From NCBI GenBank assembly GCA_035048495.1, contig CM068547.1:32434502-32498501 (forward strand): a stretch of 64,000 nucleotides of DNA. Direction: 5' to 3'. Numbering within the stretch: the first letter of the stretch is position 1; the number at the start of each line of letters is the position of its first letter. The notes beneath the pieces were generated by a model, which saw only the letters and a list, made by a program, of their open reading frames with translations, was not told where the DNA came from and did no database searches. Both the position numbers and the translations under genes were made by a program. Source of the DNA: Euptelea pleiosperma. Taxonomy: Eukaryota > Streptophyta > Magnoliopsida > Ranunculales > Eupteleaceae. Below, piece by piece: positions 36,868-48,500 of this stretch.

Positions 36868-39800
36868 ATGGCAATCTTGTTCTCTGCTGCGACACTCCTC
36901 ACACCAACAAAGCCGAAGCTGAAGCTGAAGTTCTTCAACAATGGCGGAACAGAAGGAGACCCAACAACAACAGCAAGAGCAACAGCTCATCTCAATATTC
37001 TCTCAAGCGTGAGTAAGAACATCAACAAGGAGAAGAAGTACAGAGGAACTGTTCCGTCTCTCCCAATCTTATCAAAAGGAGAAAACCATCACATTCAAGC
37101 AACACTGACCCATCTCAGAAACAACCCCAAAAAGGGTTCCCAAAACCCTGTTCTAAGCCAAGGAATAGACGAGGATGAGACCCATGGCCTTATTTGCCCT
37201 GGTTGTGGAGTTTTCATGCAGGATACCGACCCAAATCACCCAGGTTTCTATCAGAAAAAGAAGGAGCTTCACAAAGAAAGTGAGGAGGCTGAGGAGGCTT
37301 TCGACGGTCCCTTACTCGACGAATTCGAAGAGTTTGAGAGCAAATTTGAAGCAAGTGATGAGGAAAAAGACGATGAATCGGATGGAGATGATTGGGATTC
37401 GTCCCTCGATTGGGAACTCGAAGATGAAGATGAGAATTTGAAGAAAGAGTTGGATGGTTTTACTCCTCCGGGCGTTGGGTACGGTAATATTACAGAAGAG
37501 ATTGTGAACAAGGCAAAGAAGAAGCGCGTCTCCAAAGCTGAGAAGAAGCGGAAGGCTAGGGAAGAAGCTCTTAGAGATGAAGAAGCGGTTACGGTTTGTG
37601 CCCGGTGCCACTCTTTGAGAAATTACGGGCAGGTGAAGAACCAGAAAGCTGAGAACTTGATACCCGATTTTGATTTCGATAGGTTGATCACCACCCGTTT
37701 GATGAAACCAACCGGTAACTCTGATGCTTCAGTTGTAGTTCTGGTGGTCGATTGCGTCGACTTTGATGGGTCGTTCCCTAAACGGGCAGCCAAGTCGTTG
37801 TTCAAGGCATTGGAAGCAAGCAAGAAGGACCTCAAGCTTAAGTTACCAAAGCTTGTTCTAGTTGCCACAAAGGTCGATCTTCTCCCATCCCAGATCTCAC
37901 CAACCAGGTTGGATAGATGGGTCCGCAACCGTGCTAAGGCCGGTGGGGCACCTAAAATCAGTGGGGTTTATCTAGTTAGTGCCCATAAGGATTTGGGTGT
38001 TAGGAATTTGATGTCGTTTATCAAGCAATTGGCAGGCCCTCGAGGGAATGTATGGGTGATTGGGGCTCAGAATGCAGGCAAGTCTACCCTGATCAATGCA
38101 TTCGCCAAGAGAGAAGGGGTGAAAATTACAAAGCTTACAGAAGCTGCTGTGCCTGGCACGACGCTTGGGATCTTGAGAATTGGGGGAATTCTGCCAGCCA
38201 AGACGAAGATGTATGACACTCCAGGCCTCTTACATCCGTACTTGATGTCCATGAGATTGAATAGAGACGAGCAGAAGATGGTTGAGATTCGGAAGGAGCT
38301 GCAACCTCGTACTTATAGAGTGAAGGCAAGTTGTTCTTCACCACCTGTCACTTTGTGCTTTCTTTTGCTTCATTGCGGATTTTGTTTGCCTCTGTGGTTT
38401 TGCTAGCACAAACAACAGAGAACTGATTGAAACCTCCAATAACCACTCAAAACTCATTTACTGTGAATAGTTAGTGATCTTCGATTTGGTCATATAGAAC
38501 AGCCAATGTGAGTGTACTTGTTGAGGCCACACGTTTTCAATAGTTTCAGGAGGAGCCAACTATATCATTAGTAATTGTTCTCTCTGTGGACATCCTTGAT
38601 TCTAACCTGTGGCCATTGGCAACAATTTCCTCTACCATGACTTATCTAAGTTTTTTCTTTGTGAGTCATGACGGAGCGGTAAAAGGCACAATTTGAAAAA
38701 AAAGAGTTTGAGTGTTCTGCTTGTGTTGACCAAGTCAAGCTTTATGCCAGCCTAGTCAGTTCAAGTTATCAATCAAAGTTCATTGGCTCTCTGAATTCAC
38801 AACTAACCATGTCAATTTGTACCCCAGACTTGCTCATACATAACTAACTTGTATCCAAATACAAATGGTGGTCGACAAAAGCTTGTCCGTGCTTCGACAG
38901 ATCTATTTTATTGGAAACAATAGAATTCCGGTTCCTAAGTTGAAAAGATTTATTGAGCTTACACCGCTTTGAATTCCAGTTCCTAAGTTGAAGAGGTTGT
39001 TTTCTCAAACCAAGTATTTTTCCTACTTTTAGCTAGTGAGCAAAATATTTAAGATTGTTACATAGAAAAGTCAAATTAATTTTTTGATTGAACATGTGAT
39101 GTTTTACCTTCATTATTCGCATTGGTTCCAGTTTCCAATACTTTCAGCATGCTTATTTTTACAGGCAGGGCAGGCTGTACATGTTGGCGCTTTAATGAGA
39201 CTGGACCTGAATCAAGCTTCAGTAGAAACCATTTATGTTACTATTTGCGCATCGCCAAATGTTTCTCTTCATCTGGGGAAGATAGAAAATGCAGATGAAA
39301 TATGGAGAAAGCACGCAGGTATCCGGTTACAGGTAAACTTTCATCCAAACTAATTAGAGGTCTACCTATCAATATTACGCAAATTCACTAAGCATTGTTT
39401 GGCACTGGTGGTCTTCCCATTGCACCTGGAGAGGCCAGGTGGATCCTAGGCACTTCTCTCACCTATTACTTCTGCTCGCCCCTCCCAAAGGCAGGCCTGG
39501 ACCAGGTTTGGTTCTGGGGTTTCTATGGCAGTCCCCTAAGGTCTAGCGACCTTGTGACCTCTGTAGTCAAGGCGCGCGCCTCAGGCTCTAGGCACACCTA
39601 AAGCGCCTTAGAAGGGTCAAGGCGAGGCGCGTTTAATAAGGCGCGCACCTTATGCTAAAGGCTCGCACCTTAAACCAGGCTCCAGGCGCACGCCTCACTA
39701 AAATACATGTTTTTTTGTTCTTTGGCCTATTATATTAAACATCAGTATGATAGGAGAGATACAATTGAACCTATCTCATTGATGAAAACAATGAATGACT

Positions 39801-41335
39801 ACTTAGGGAGAGGGAAACAGAAGGTGGAGTAGCAGAAGATGAATTGGTGTTTGAGGATGATAGCTTGACATGGAGTGTTGTTGCGAGAGCTGCTGGAGTT
39901 GGTGTATCAACATCAAATACTAGATCACAATCAAGAGCTGCTGGGGGGTCGGTTTTTGTTGTCAGTTTCCGATCGAGAGAGTCTTTGTAGTCTTTTGTCA
40001 GGGCCTTCTCAACCCTCTTTAATAAATTTACCTTTTACCGATAAAAAAAAAAAAAACAATTAAGGTCAAGAGTAAGAACAAGGGATTTAATAAGGGAGCT
40101 GGAAGAGGAAGATGCCAATTCAGAGGAGATAGAAGAAGAATAATATATTGAGGCTAACACATCTGATGATGATGGGATGAAGCTAATGATTATATTTTAA
40201 ATGATGGCGATGTTAATTAGAACTAATTGTGGGTTAACATTTGTTATCTTCTATGTTTTATGGCTTTTTGATTACTTATTTTGTATTTAAATTATGACAA
40301 TGTTAACTAGAACTGCTTTGGGGTTACTTGAGATTTTTGACATTTGCTATTTTTTTTTGTTTTATGACCTAATGATTACTTATTTTATTTTTTTATAATG
40401 TTATTTTTCTTTATTTTTTTATATTTCTTATATTTTATAATAATTTTAATATTGCGCTTCGCTTCAATCAGGCGCATGTCTCGCCTTGCGCCTTAAGTGC
40501 GCCTTGTGCCTTTAACTACCTTGCTTGTGACAAACTACCCATGAAGATTTCAAGTCTTCTCACAGTTCTCTTGTTAAGGAACTCACCATGAAGAAAGTAA
40601 ACAATAACAGCTTGAGAAGCTTGTCTTCTCTGCAATAAACACAAGACGATCAAGAAGAAAAAGGTATGATGGACCAAACCATTACGTGCAAAACATGTCC
40701 ATATTTAATTATATACACACATGTATGCATCATTCATTGGATCCCGACCACACATAGGGCGGCATTTTTTTTTCAAGTTTGCTGGTTCTTCCGGTTAAAA
40801 TTTAACATCATCTAGAGTCTCAATAAATGTCTAAAAATTTTGAAATGCGCGTCATCCCGTCTACTAACCATCTTTTAATAACTCAGTTAGTCAACTAATC
40901 ATTAAATTTTGATCTTATCTATGTGCTTATGAACATTTTGATCCACTGATCACATTTTCTTTGTGCTTTTTGTTCACTCAGCCCCCCATTGGTGTAGATC
41001 GAGTATCCGAACTAGGCAAATGGGAACAAAAAGAACTTAAGGTTTCTGGAAACAGCTGGGATGTGAATAGCATTGACATTGCAGCAGCTGGGCTAGGTTG
41101 GTTTTCATTGGGGATCAAAGGTGAAGCGACCTTGACATTGTGGATATATGATGGCATTGAGATAACTTTGCGAGAGCCTTTGGTTCTCGACCGAGCACCA
41201 TTCCTCGAGAGACCCGGGTTCCTACTACCAAAGGCTGTATCAAACGCAATTGGCAACCAAACTAAGCTTGAAGCTGAATCGAGGAAGAAACTTGAAGACG
41301 AGAGACTAGATTCTTTTTCAGAAGTTATTGCCTAG
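36868..41335 (+). CDS. BPG2: BPG2-like circularly permuted GTPase, chloroplast, 3 exons
   Basis: BRASSINAZOLE-INSENSITIVE-PALE-GREEN2 family, a YqeH-type GTPase needed for chloroplast rRNA maturation and greening. Exons 36868-38325, 39165-39332 and 40982-41335 (stop TAG) give 659 residues, close to the Arabidopsis protein. The N-terminal 60 or so residues are Ser/Lys-rich and look like a plastid transit peptide. Cysteine motifs CPGCGVFMQ (about 109) and CARCHSLRNYG (about 243) form the zinc finger; an acidic stretch lies between. GTPase motifs come in permuted order: TKVD (about 335), VSA, then the P-loop GAQNAGKST (about 400), PGTTLG and DTPGLLHP. The intron at 38326 begins with GC rather than GT; using the nearby GT instead would change the conserved AGQ to ARQ. 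The second intron carries an hAT element. Confidence 0.95.
38326..39164 (+). other. BPG2 intron 1 (GC-AG)
   Basis: Starts GCAAGT after AAG and ends TTACAG. AT-rich; no transposon or gene visible. Confidence 0.8.
39333..40981 (+). other. BPG2 intron 2 with an hAT element
   Basis: GTAAAC at 39333 and the acceptor at 40980-40981. Most of it is the hAT-like element at 39559-40523; 40532-40981 is unique-looking. Confidence 0.8.
39559..40523. mobile_element. hAT element with perfect 8-bp duplication and transposase scraps
   Basis: Identical octamers cttgtgac at 39551-39558 and 40524-40531 flank a 965-bp element. Ends: ctctgtagtcaaggcgcg and gcctttaactaccttg (the GTAGTTAAAGGC terminal type). Subterminal regions are crowded with ggcgcgcgcct, gcgcctta and aggcgcac motifs in both orientations, likely transposase binding sites. 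The middle (39790-40190) has short stretches that look like the C-terminal end of a hAT transposase, but no intact frame. A piece ending in an A run (about 39950-40058) may be a further small insertion. Confidence 0.85.
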
Positions 41336-43467
41336 TGAAACAAAGACGTTTTGTTCTGTTTTTTCGTGTTTCTGAAATATTGAGCATCCAGGATTTATTT
41401 GGCTGGGTTTCATTCGAGCATCGAAGAGTTGTTCCTTGAGCAATGAAGAATCCAAATTATCCAGTCAAATGTGACTTATAGAAAGGTTTTTAATGAAGTT
41501 TCTCATTCTAAATATTAGTTATAGACTTGCCTCATGTTGAGCTAGATTTCACATTTTTTCATTTGCCCATTTCACTCTGTTTAACCTGCAAAAGGAGCCC
41601 AGACTTCAGTTTAGTTGAGGGCTACATCATTTGTAACTATCTTCATCCATTTAAAAGGCTCAAGCTCAGGAGCCCCCTTTTTTCTGACACCTCTTGGGAG
41701 TTGTGTTCTCGGGTGGATTCCAAGAATCCAATAGTGGTCAAAGTTTAGAATTTCGTTTCGGAGGAATGTCTCGGTCAAGTGAAAAACCGAGACAAACTCC
41801 TAAATGAAACAAAAATCGAGACATTTAAAAGGCTCAGGAGCCCCCCTTTTTCTGACCCCTCTTGGGAGTTGTGTTCTTGGCCTTGGATTCCAAGAATCCA
41901 CTGATAGTGCTGCAAAAAGTGATACCAGCTCAGCGCTATCAACCACTGCTAGATTCTCTGAATCCATGGCCGAGAACACGACCCGAGAAGAGTCAGAAAA
42001 AGGGGGGCTCGTGAGCCTGATTAGTGATTTCTAGCCATCGGATAACATTTTTTTCATTGTGAGCTTCTTGAACAGGCTTACGGAAGAGTTCTAAGTTCAT
42101 GATGAAAAATGGTTAGAAATCACCAATCAGGCTGATTTTTTCTGTGTAGGTCCACAAAGGGATGGACTAAACACCCATAGGGTCAGTGGGCCCAAAAGAG
42201 TGTTCCACGTGTAGTACATTCTGCAAAGAGTGTACCCAAAAAGTGATCCACAAGGCTGATGCTATCACAAGTCTTTACTAGTGGAAGGCAAGTGCATGAT
42301 TGCAGGGGCAGTTTTCGAAGGTTAGTTTAGAGGGGTGAATCTGAAAATTGTCGCAACTCAAGGCACAAAAAATGCCCGTTATAACGGATTTGGACCTCCC
42401 CCGTTACGTTATGTACTGTTTTAATGCTCAGAAAATAACCCATTATTTTCTGTTATTTTTCTGTTATGTTTATTTTCTGGAAAAAAAATTGTTAAAAAAA
42501 GTCAGCTAGTGTACCAAGAACGGGAACCTATTACAAATTTAAGTTCTGGGTTCTATTAGTTCTGGGTCTTTTTGGGTCTGGTTCTAAAATAACTAGTTCC
42601 GGAAATGGGATAATTGGGACCTGTTCCCGCAGGTTATTGGTTAATCAGGTACCCATTGACAGCCTAGTACTATTGTCAAGCGACTATTTTTACCAGAGAT
42701 GACTTAGTTGCCTTCACAACCCGAGTTAGCAATTCGGCATTCGGCAAAGATTGGAACGAGAAAAGTTCGAGTTTAATTCGGTTTCAAGATATAAAAATTC
42801 AGTAATTGTTGAAGTGTTATATTCGTTTAGCCTTAAAAATCTTGAATTTTACCGATTTTTCATTTTATATAGCAGTTCAATACGTTTATTTTTAAAACTG
42901 TTTTTAAAAAAAAAATACAAAATTCGTGATTTTTTTTTTTTCCATTTTTTATTTTACACGGCCATATTAAACGTTTCTTAAAAAAAACTGGAAAAATCGT
43001 GTATTAAACGTGAATAATACACGAATTTACCAACTAGGTTCACAACAAAGAATTGTACGCCTCACGCAACGCTCCACTCTGACGAAGAAATTACGAGGTC
43101 TCGATCGCGATTTATGGAACGGATCGGGTGGTGCATCGTGCCACTCCGACACACAGAATCAAGGAAGGGTTGTCCGAATGAGGACAGTGAAGTCATTAGA
43201 AGGAATCCCAGAGCAGTTTTAGTAAGCTGACCTTCCAACTGAATCATTACAACCACAAACAATTGGCCAACAAACCCACCACTATGCCAGTAATCAAATG
43301 AGGAGAGACTAAGATGATTTTCCCGTGAACTCTAAGCAAAGTTAGGTGGGGAAAGAAATGCTGATTTCAATCATAAAATTACCCAGAAATGCTAGCCATT
43401 GACACATTTTAAATAAACCCCCCCTTCTCATTCAACATCATCATCCCCCCCACCCACCAAAGGCACA
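41336..43467. other. intergenic region with foldback MITE copies
   Basis: 3' flank of the BPG2-like gene, then a foldback MITE (41831-42017) with a half copy just before it (about 41657-41745), a Mutator-like MITE piece (42018-42230) and an hAT-like end at about 42650-42665 (ccattgacagccta). A tttaaataaa TATA-like motif near 43408 precedes the small peptide gene. Confidence 0.65.
41831..42017. mobile_element. foldback MITE, second copy
   Basis: 187 bp, left ggctcaggagcccccctttt and right aaaaaggggggctcgtgagcc, with matching arms running to the centre (ccagctcagcgctatcaacc is shared with the copy at 22738). A partial copy in the same orientation precedes it, starting about 41653. Confidence 0.7.
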
Positions 43468-43704
43468 ATGCAGGTGAAGGCCTTGATCACATTCCTTCTC
43501 TTCCTCATCATCTTCACCTCCTCGACCTCCTCGACGCAGCCGGCTGTTGGAGTTCAGGTGTCTGAAGAAAACCAAATAGCAAAATCCCACCCAACATGGC
43601 AGAAGAAACCATGGATGAACCATGGAAGCTTTCGTGGCCCTCGGAAACAGCTCGTTAATCCATCGGATGAACATCCTTTTCAACTCAGCAAGTTATCTGT
43701 ATAG
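43468..43704 (+). CDS. putative 78-aa secreted peptide
   Basis: Single-exon frame with a good plant start context (ggcacaATGc), 30-60 bp after a TATA-like tttaaataaa and a pyrimidine-rich leader. Residues 1 to about 22 form a clear signal peptide: a Lys, then a Leu/Ile/Phe core, then small Ser/Thr residues. The remaining 55 or so residues have no cysteine, no second membrane segment, and a basic C-terminal part with NHGSFRGPRKQLVNP and HPFQLSKL, which has the look of a conserved processed peptide. I do not recognise it as CLE, IDA, CEP, RGF or CIF. It could be a signalling-peptide precursor or a chance frame; the signal peptide and promoter-like context favour a real gene. Confidence 0.55.
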   Translation: MQVKALITFLLFLIIFTSSTSSTQPAVGVQVSEENQIAKSHPTWQKKPWMNHGSFRGPRKQLVNPSDEHPFQLSKLSV

Positions 43705-44250
43705 CTTCTGCAAATTGAGTATTATGTCAGTTTACCTCAGATGTTCTGATGTTTGTGATCTTGCAAGGTGATTTTGTAGTATTCTGAGTTCGAACTTCGA
43801 ACCTTGAATTCTAGTTTCTTAAGATATCCAACTTTCCCATGTAGTATTTTGAAAAATTAGTAAGAATTATGAGGAATGCTACGAAACGACGCCTTAATTA
43901 AAGGCGCTGCTTGCTAGCATTCTTCTTAAGAATTAAAATACTCGATGAGGTTGCAGATTTGATCACTGATTGCCATGAAAATGGGGAAATAATAAGAAAT
44001 AAAATACTTGGTCTCCATCTAAATCAAACAATGAAAGAAGAGAATGAGACATTCTTGATGTGCTAGAGGGGATACAAATGCTACCTCATAACTAAAGAGA
44101 AAAATGATCATTTGTCTTTGTAGATGGTCTACATAGAGTCGAATCTCGAAGTAGGATTCATTTTGCCGACCCCAAACAATTGGGATAAGGTGTAGATGAT
44201 GATGGTGACAACGACGACGATGATTTTCGAGGGAGTGTACACAGATATAA

Positions 44251-44669
44251 CAGCTCCACTTGCTTGGGTTCAACAATAGTTTCATAGTTTACTTTCAAAC
44301 AGCATTCCAGCTGAATTGTCAATTCTTTCAGATGATATTGTCCAATAAATTTACCAAAATGTTCGCTAAGCTTTTCGACTGAATGCCACGCCGTTGGTTT
44401 CGATCCATGCCTTCATGCAACCCCAACACCTCTCTTAGTGGATAAAACCAAATGACTTTGTTGCATTCTAAAGTCCTATATTTCAAGGAGTTACCATTGT
44501 GTTCATGGATGGGATTCAGTTACTTCTTTTCAATATTCTAAATTATGTAGGCAAAGGCAGTTTTGTTTCTCTTAGAAACTACAAAATTTTCAGTCTTTTC
44601 TGAACCAAAGCTATGGTGAATGTTTTGGAACCCATCTCTTACATTTGTTCAAGTACTTTGGTCCTAGCA
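44251..44669. repeat. dispersed duplicated segment, copy 2
   Basis: Pairs with 31302-31756 in the XLG intron, same orientation, over its full 419 bp. The only length difference is the 36-base block missing here. Identity is high by eye (a few substitutions per 100 bp), indicating recent duplication. Confidence 0.85.
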
Positions 44670-45059
44670 TAATTCCAGTCTGTGGTTTGGAGAGTTTGGT
44701 ATTTCCAACACTCAGAAGCCAATTTTCCTTTACATCCTATTAATATTACTGAAATTCCTAATATAACCTTCTATGTCGGCGTCAGGATTTGACGATTTCA
44801 ACCTTGCATTTCCGACTTTAGGTGGCTAGACAAGTTCGTTGGCTGTAAATTCAGTTTGCAGATCATGCTTGACCACGCCGATTTTCACCCGATCAACCAA
44901 TTGTGATTCCGGGCTTGATTAGACAAAAGGTTAATGCCAAGATCTGGAGAAGCCAAGTATATCTGTTTCTCTCAAGAATATAATCAGCAAGAACCATTAG
45001 CTTATTTGCATGAATCAATGGAGTCACCTATAGGGATCAAATGGTACAAGCTAAGCTGA

Positions 45060-45350
45060 CAACATGCTCTCAAATAGGGGGAAAGACCCCAAAAGAAACA
45101 AAAAAGAGGCATATCTAGCTCCTTAATCAAGGATTAGATACCCTAATCATCTCCTCACATCTAAAAACAAAAGACTCAGAATAACATCCTCTAAAATAGG
45201 GGGATAAAGATGACCAATGAAAGAGAAGAGCTTTCACTTTTAGGATCCTCCTGAGAACATCTTCCTCTTTGCCCTCAAGGATCCTTGCGTTCCTCTCCTT
45301 CCAGATATCCCACATAACAGCAAAAGAGGAAAGGAAACAATCACCATATA
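45060..45350 (-). mobile_element. LINE 3' fragment
   Basis: The minus-strand frame reads MWDIWKERNARILEGKEED and ILKVKALLFHWSS, the same C-terminal tail as the LINE pieces at 25175 and 29895. Short and truncated at both ends. Confidence 0.65.
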
Positions 45351-45523
45351 AGATGAGACTCCAGCAATTTGGGATTACATTTCTTTTACCTTACATTCTC
45401 TATTTTACAATCAGTCAATCACAGAGAAAAGGCGAAAAAAAAGGAAAAGAAGATGCACGTGGCATTATAATAGTGAAATAAATCACAATCTTGAGCCCTA
45501 TACGTAACTGGTACCAGTCAGTT

Positions 45524-48500
45524 TCAGATTCCAGCTGCATTACATTCTTCCAGCAGATTAATGAGATTGTGCTCGGGGGCACTAACAGATGGTAAAATCA
45601 AGCGACTGGACTGGGCCGATCGGGGCTTTGTTCCATTGGCTTCGGATTCAAGGGGGGTCCCTTCCTTCATAACTGGTAAGTCATCCCTCCTTTGTACACC
45701 GGCTGACATCCGCTGCTTCCATATTGCTCCATCCTGGAAATCGAAGCACAATGTATCAGATCATCGAAAAGATAGGAACTTTACTGGTGATTAATAATAT
45801 TCATAATTCCAAAAAATATGAGAAAGTGGGTGAACATTAGGGAATTGGCTAGAGGGTGGACCATCATATTCTCTCATGTGTTAAGAAATGTAAATGTTTT
45901 GGCAGACTCCCTAAATTTTGTACTCTTGTTTATTCTGCCTTAGTAAAATTTAATTTATATACCAATAAGAAAGAAAAAGAAAAAAGTATAGCTACATAAG
46001 CCATGTCTTGAACATACCAGAATCTCAATGGGGCATCAGTGCAAGTTGGAAGGCCGTAAAAGGGAAAGGCCGAAAATGATAAATAAGGAGGTAGTAAGTA
46101 AAGACTTGAAGACATGCTCGGACAGAAGACATAGCTTTAAACAGAGTCGAATGGCAAAGTAAGATTCATGTTGCCAATCCTAGACATTTGGGATAAGGCA
46201 TAGATGATGATGAATATTCAATGGGCGTTGACGATTAGTGTTTATTTTGATTCATCACAATCCTGTAATGTAAAGTCTGATAGGATAGAATGGGTGGGGT
46301 CCACACATAAAATGTGTCGCCCAAACTGCTCAGGACCTAGTTCTTTGACAGATCATCAAAAATAGGATAAATCGCCCTTGGTTTTCACTTAAATTACTGT
46401 TAGTTTAGGTAAATCACCAGTGCAACCTTCAACTATCAGAAACGCTCCATGGTGCCACTTTAGGCATAGGGCAATTAATGAATTTCCAACATTTGACCAT
46501 ATGATCTTGACGCGGGACGGGAATACCGTTCCACGATTTGAGAAGGAATGAAGAGAAGGTTACTATTCACGCGGCACTATTCACAGTGCTATGGTATGAT
46601 TTGGGTTTTCTTAGGTAAGAAATTGACTAAATAGGAAATAGAGATGGAGAAACAGATGAAAATAAGAGAGAAAAGAGGCTTCGCACCGAATTAGCTTGGC
46701 TTTGCACCAAGCGAGGATGGCTTCACTCGATTGAAAATCCTAGTTAAATTAAAACAAATCTTCATGGGGTCCACTAAAAATAGTAAATTCGAGATTTACT
46801 ATAGTAAAAATGTGAATTACTATAAATAGTAAATGGGATCCACTTGATTGGGCATTAATTCGATGTAGCGCGGACGATCATAGTAGAATGCTCCCGCATC
46901 AGATCTACACGTAACATTTTAAAATGATGCAAAAACGTATTTAGTTTGGGCACATTCTGTGCCTCATAATGTGAGTCAACCTTCACCATTTGGTGAGTTT
47001 TTCTTAGCTTGCGGCAATACTTTCTCTGAAGGCTGTTTAGCCTGAGATTTTGACCATTGACCCATCAAGTGTGATCATTCAAATGGCCTAGGTCCCTTCT
47101 ATTGGATTTTTTTGGATGCCTAGTGGTTTTTTCAATAGCTGAAGCAACATTCTCCTCTAGGATTACAAAGTTAAATGATAAAAAAAATGTCCTATTGATG
47201 CTCAATAAACTCAAGAACCAGGGAATGCAAAGGAAATACTGTTTGAATTGACAAGGAAATATGGCTTTGCTTTAAAGATGCAGTAAACAGAAAAAATGTT
47301 GCACAGGTATATCTATCTTACTATCACTCAACTTGACATTGCATATGGAATTAGTGTTGTAAGCCAATTTTTTCACATATTTAAGGACTTCCCATTTGGA
47401 TAATGATTATAGTATTTTGAGGCATCTCCAAACCTCTCTAGACTTAGGGATTTATATGCAAAGAATGGTCGGATGCATGTATCCTATATCGATGTTAACA
47501 TGACTACTTTGAGTACAAGTAGACATTCCATGTCAGGTTATTGTACCTTTGTTGGAGGTAATTTGGTGAAAAGGGATGGTAAGAGAGTGCTGTTGCCAGA
47601 TCATATCTAGAGGTAGGTATAATGATGGCTCATGCTACTCACAATTATGGCTTTAGTCATTTCTAACTAGGTTGGGTTTTCCTATTGGTTGACCAATGCC
47701 TTTTTATGTAAAAATTAGGCCACAACCATATTGACTCAAATCTTATGTTTCACGAGAGAACAAAGCATATTGGTTGTCACCACGTCTATGCGTGAGAAAG
47801 TTGTGGCTAAGGAGAAAAATGTTGACTCTATTCATGATATTGGAGGACTAGTTAGGGTACATAACTAATCAATAATTGACATCTACAATCTAGCTTGAGG
47901 AAGAGTATATAGAAATTTACTATTCCAATCTTTTTTTTCTTCTTTTTATATACTTCACATTAGTCATCCTCACTCGCCATTGTTATGAGGAGCTTACTGT
48001 AATTTGTTATTAAAGACAATTTCAGTAAAAGAATAGGGTGTTGTGTTGTGCTTGTAATAAATCCTAGTTTCTTGTCTTTTTTTTCTTCTCTTTCCGTCTT
48101 TGTCCTCCTCTTCTTCCCTTTCCCACTTTTTTTTTTCCATTCAAACCTAGTTGTCTAAAAGAAACAAGGAGCTGATTTTCCCTTTATTGAATTCATCAAC
48201 AGGGCAAAGAAAATATCCACAAGGGTGGAAATGAGTTTGCCACCCATCTAATGGCGTTGAGGGAATCCCACTCAATGATAATAGAATCCACCCTAAGGAA
48301 TTGGTAACTATAGTTCTAATTTTCTCTTGCTAGAATCTTTAAAATGATTGAACATGTGTAGGCTCTCTTAAAATTACCCTTCCCAACTGTGGATACCATA
48401 TCTGACCCCTATCCCCAAGCGGACACGTGTCCCCATTATATCCAAAGACGCACGTGCACATAGCATGTGAACCGTGGGGCCCACATTAATTTACGACCCC

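Larger units (their letters stand above)
43705..45523. other. intergenic region with a duplicated segment and LINE fragment
   Basis: Contains a short repeat with tail-like ccccaaacaattgggataagg followed by gatgatgatgg (about 44130-44215), the dispersed duplicate 44251-44669 and a LINE fragment at 45060-45350. No gene. Confidence 0.65.

Noticed and set aside
37269..37611. Ser-rich minus-strand frames under BPG2 exon 1
   Set aside because: Mirror of the Glu/Asp-rich acidic segment of the real gene.
43010..43222. 70-codon plus-strand frame just before the peptide gene
   Set aside because: Basic, low-complexity product with no homology and no promoter-like context of its own.
45561..45794. Plus-strand 77-codon frame opposite exon 3 of the 149-aa gene
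   Set aside because: The minus strand has consensus splice sites and joins in frame to two other exons; the plus frame has no support.
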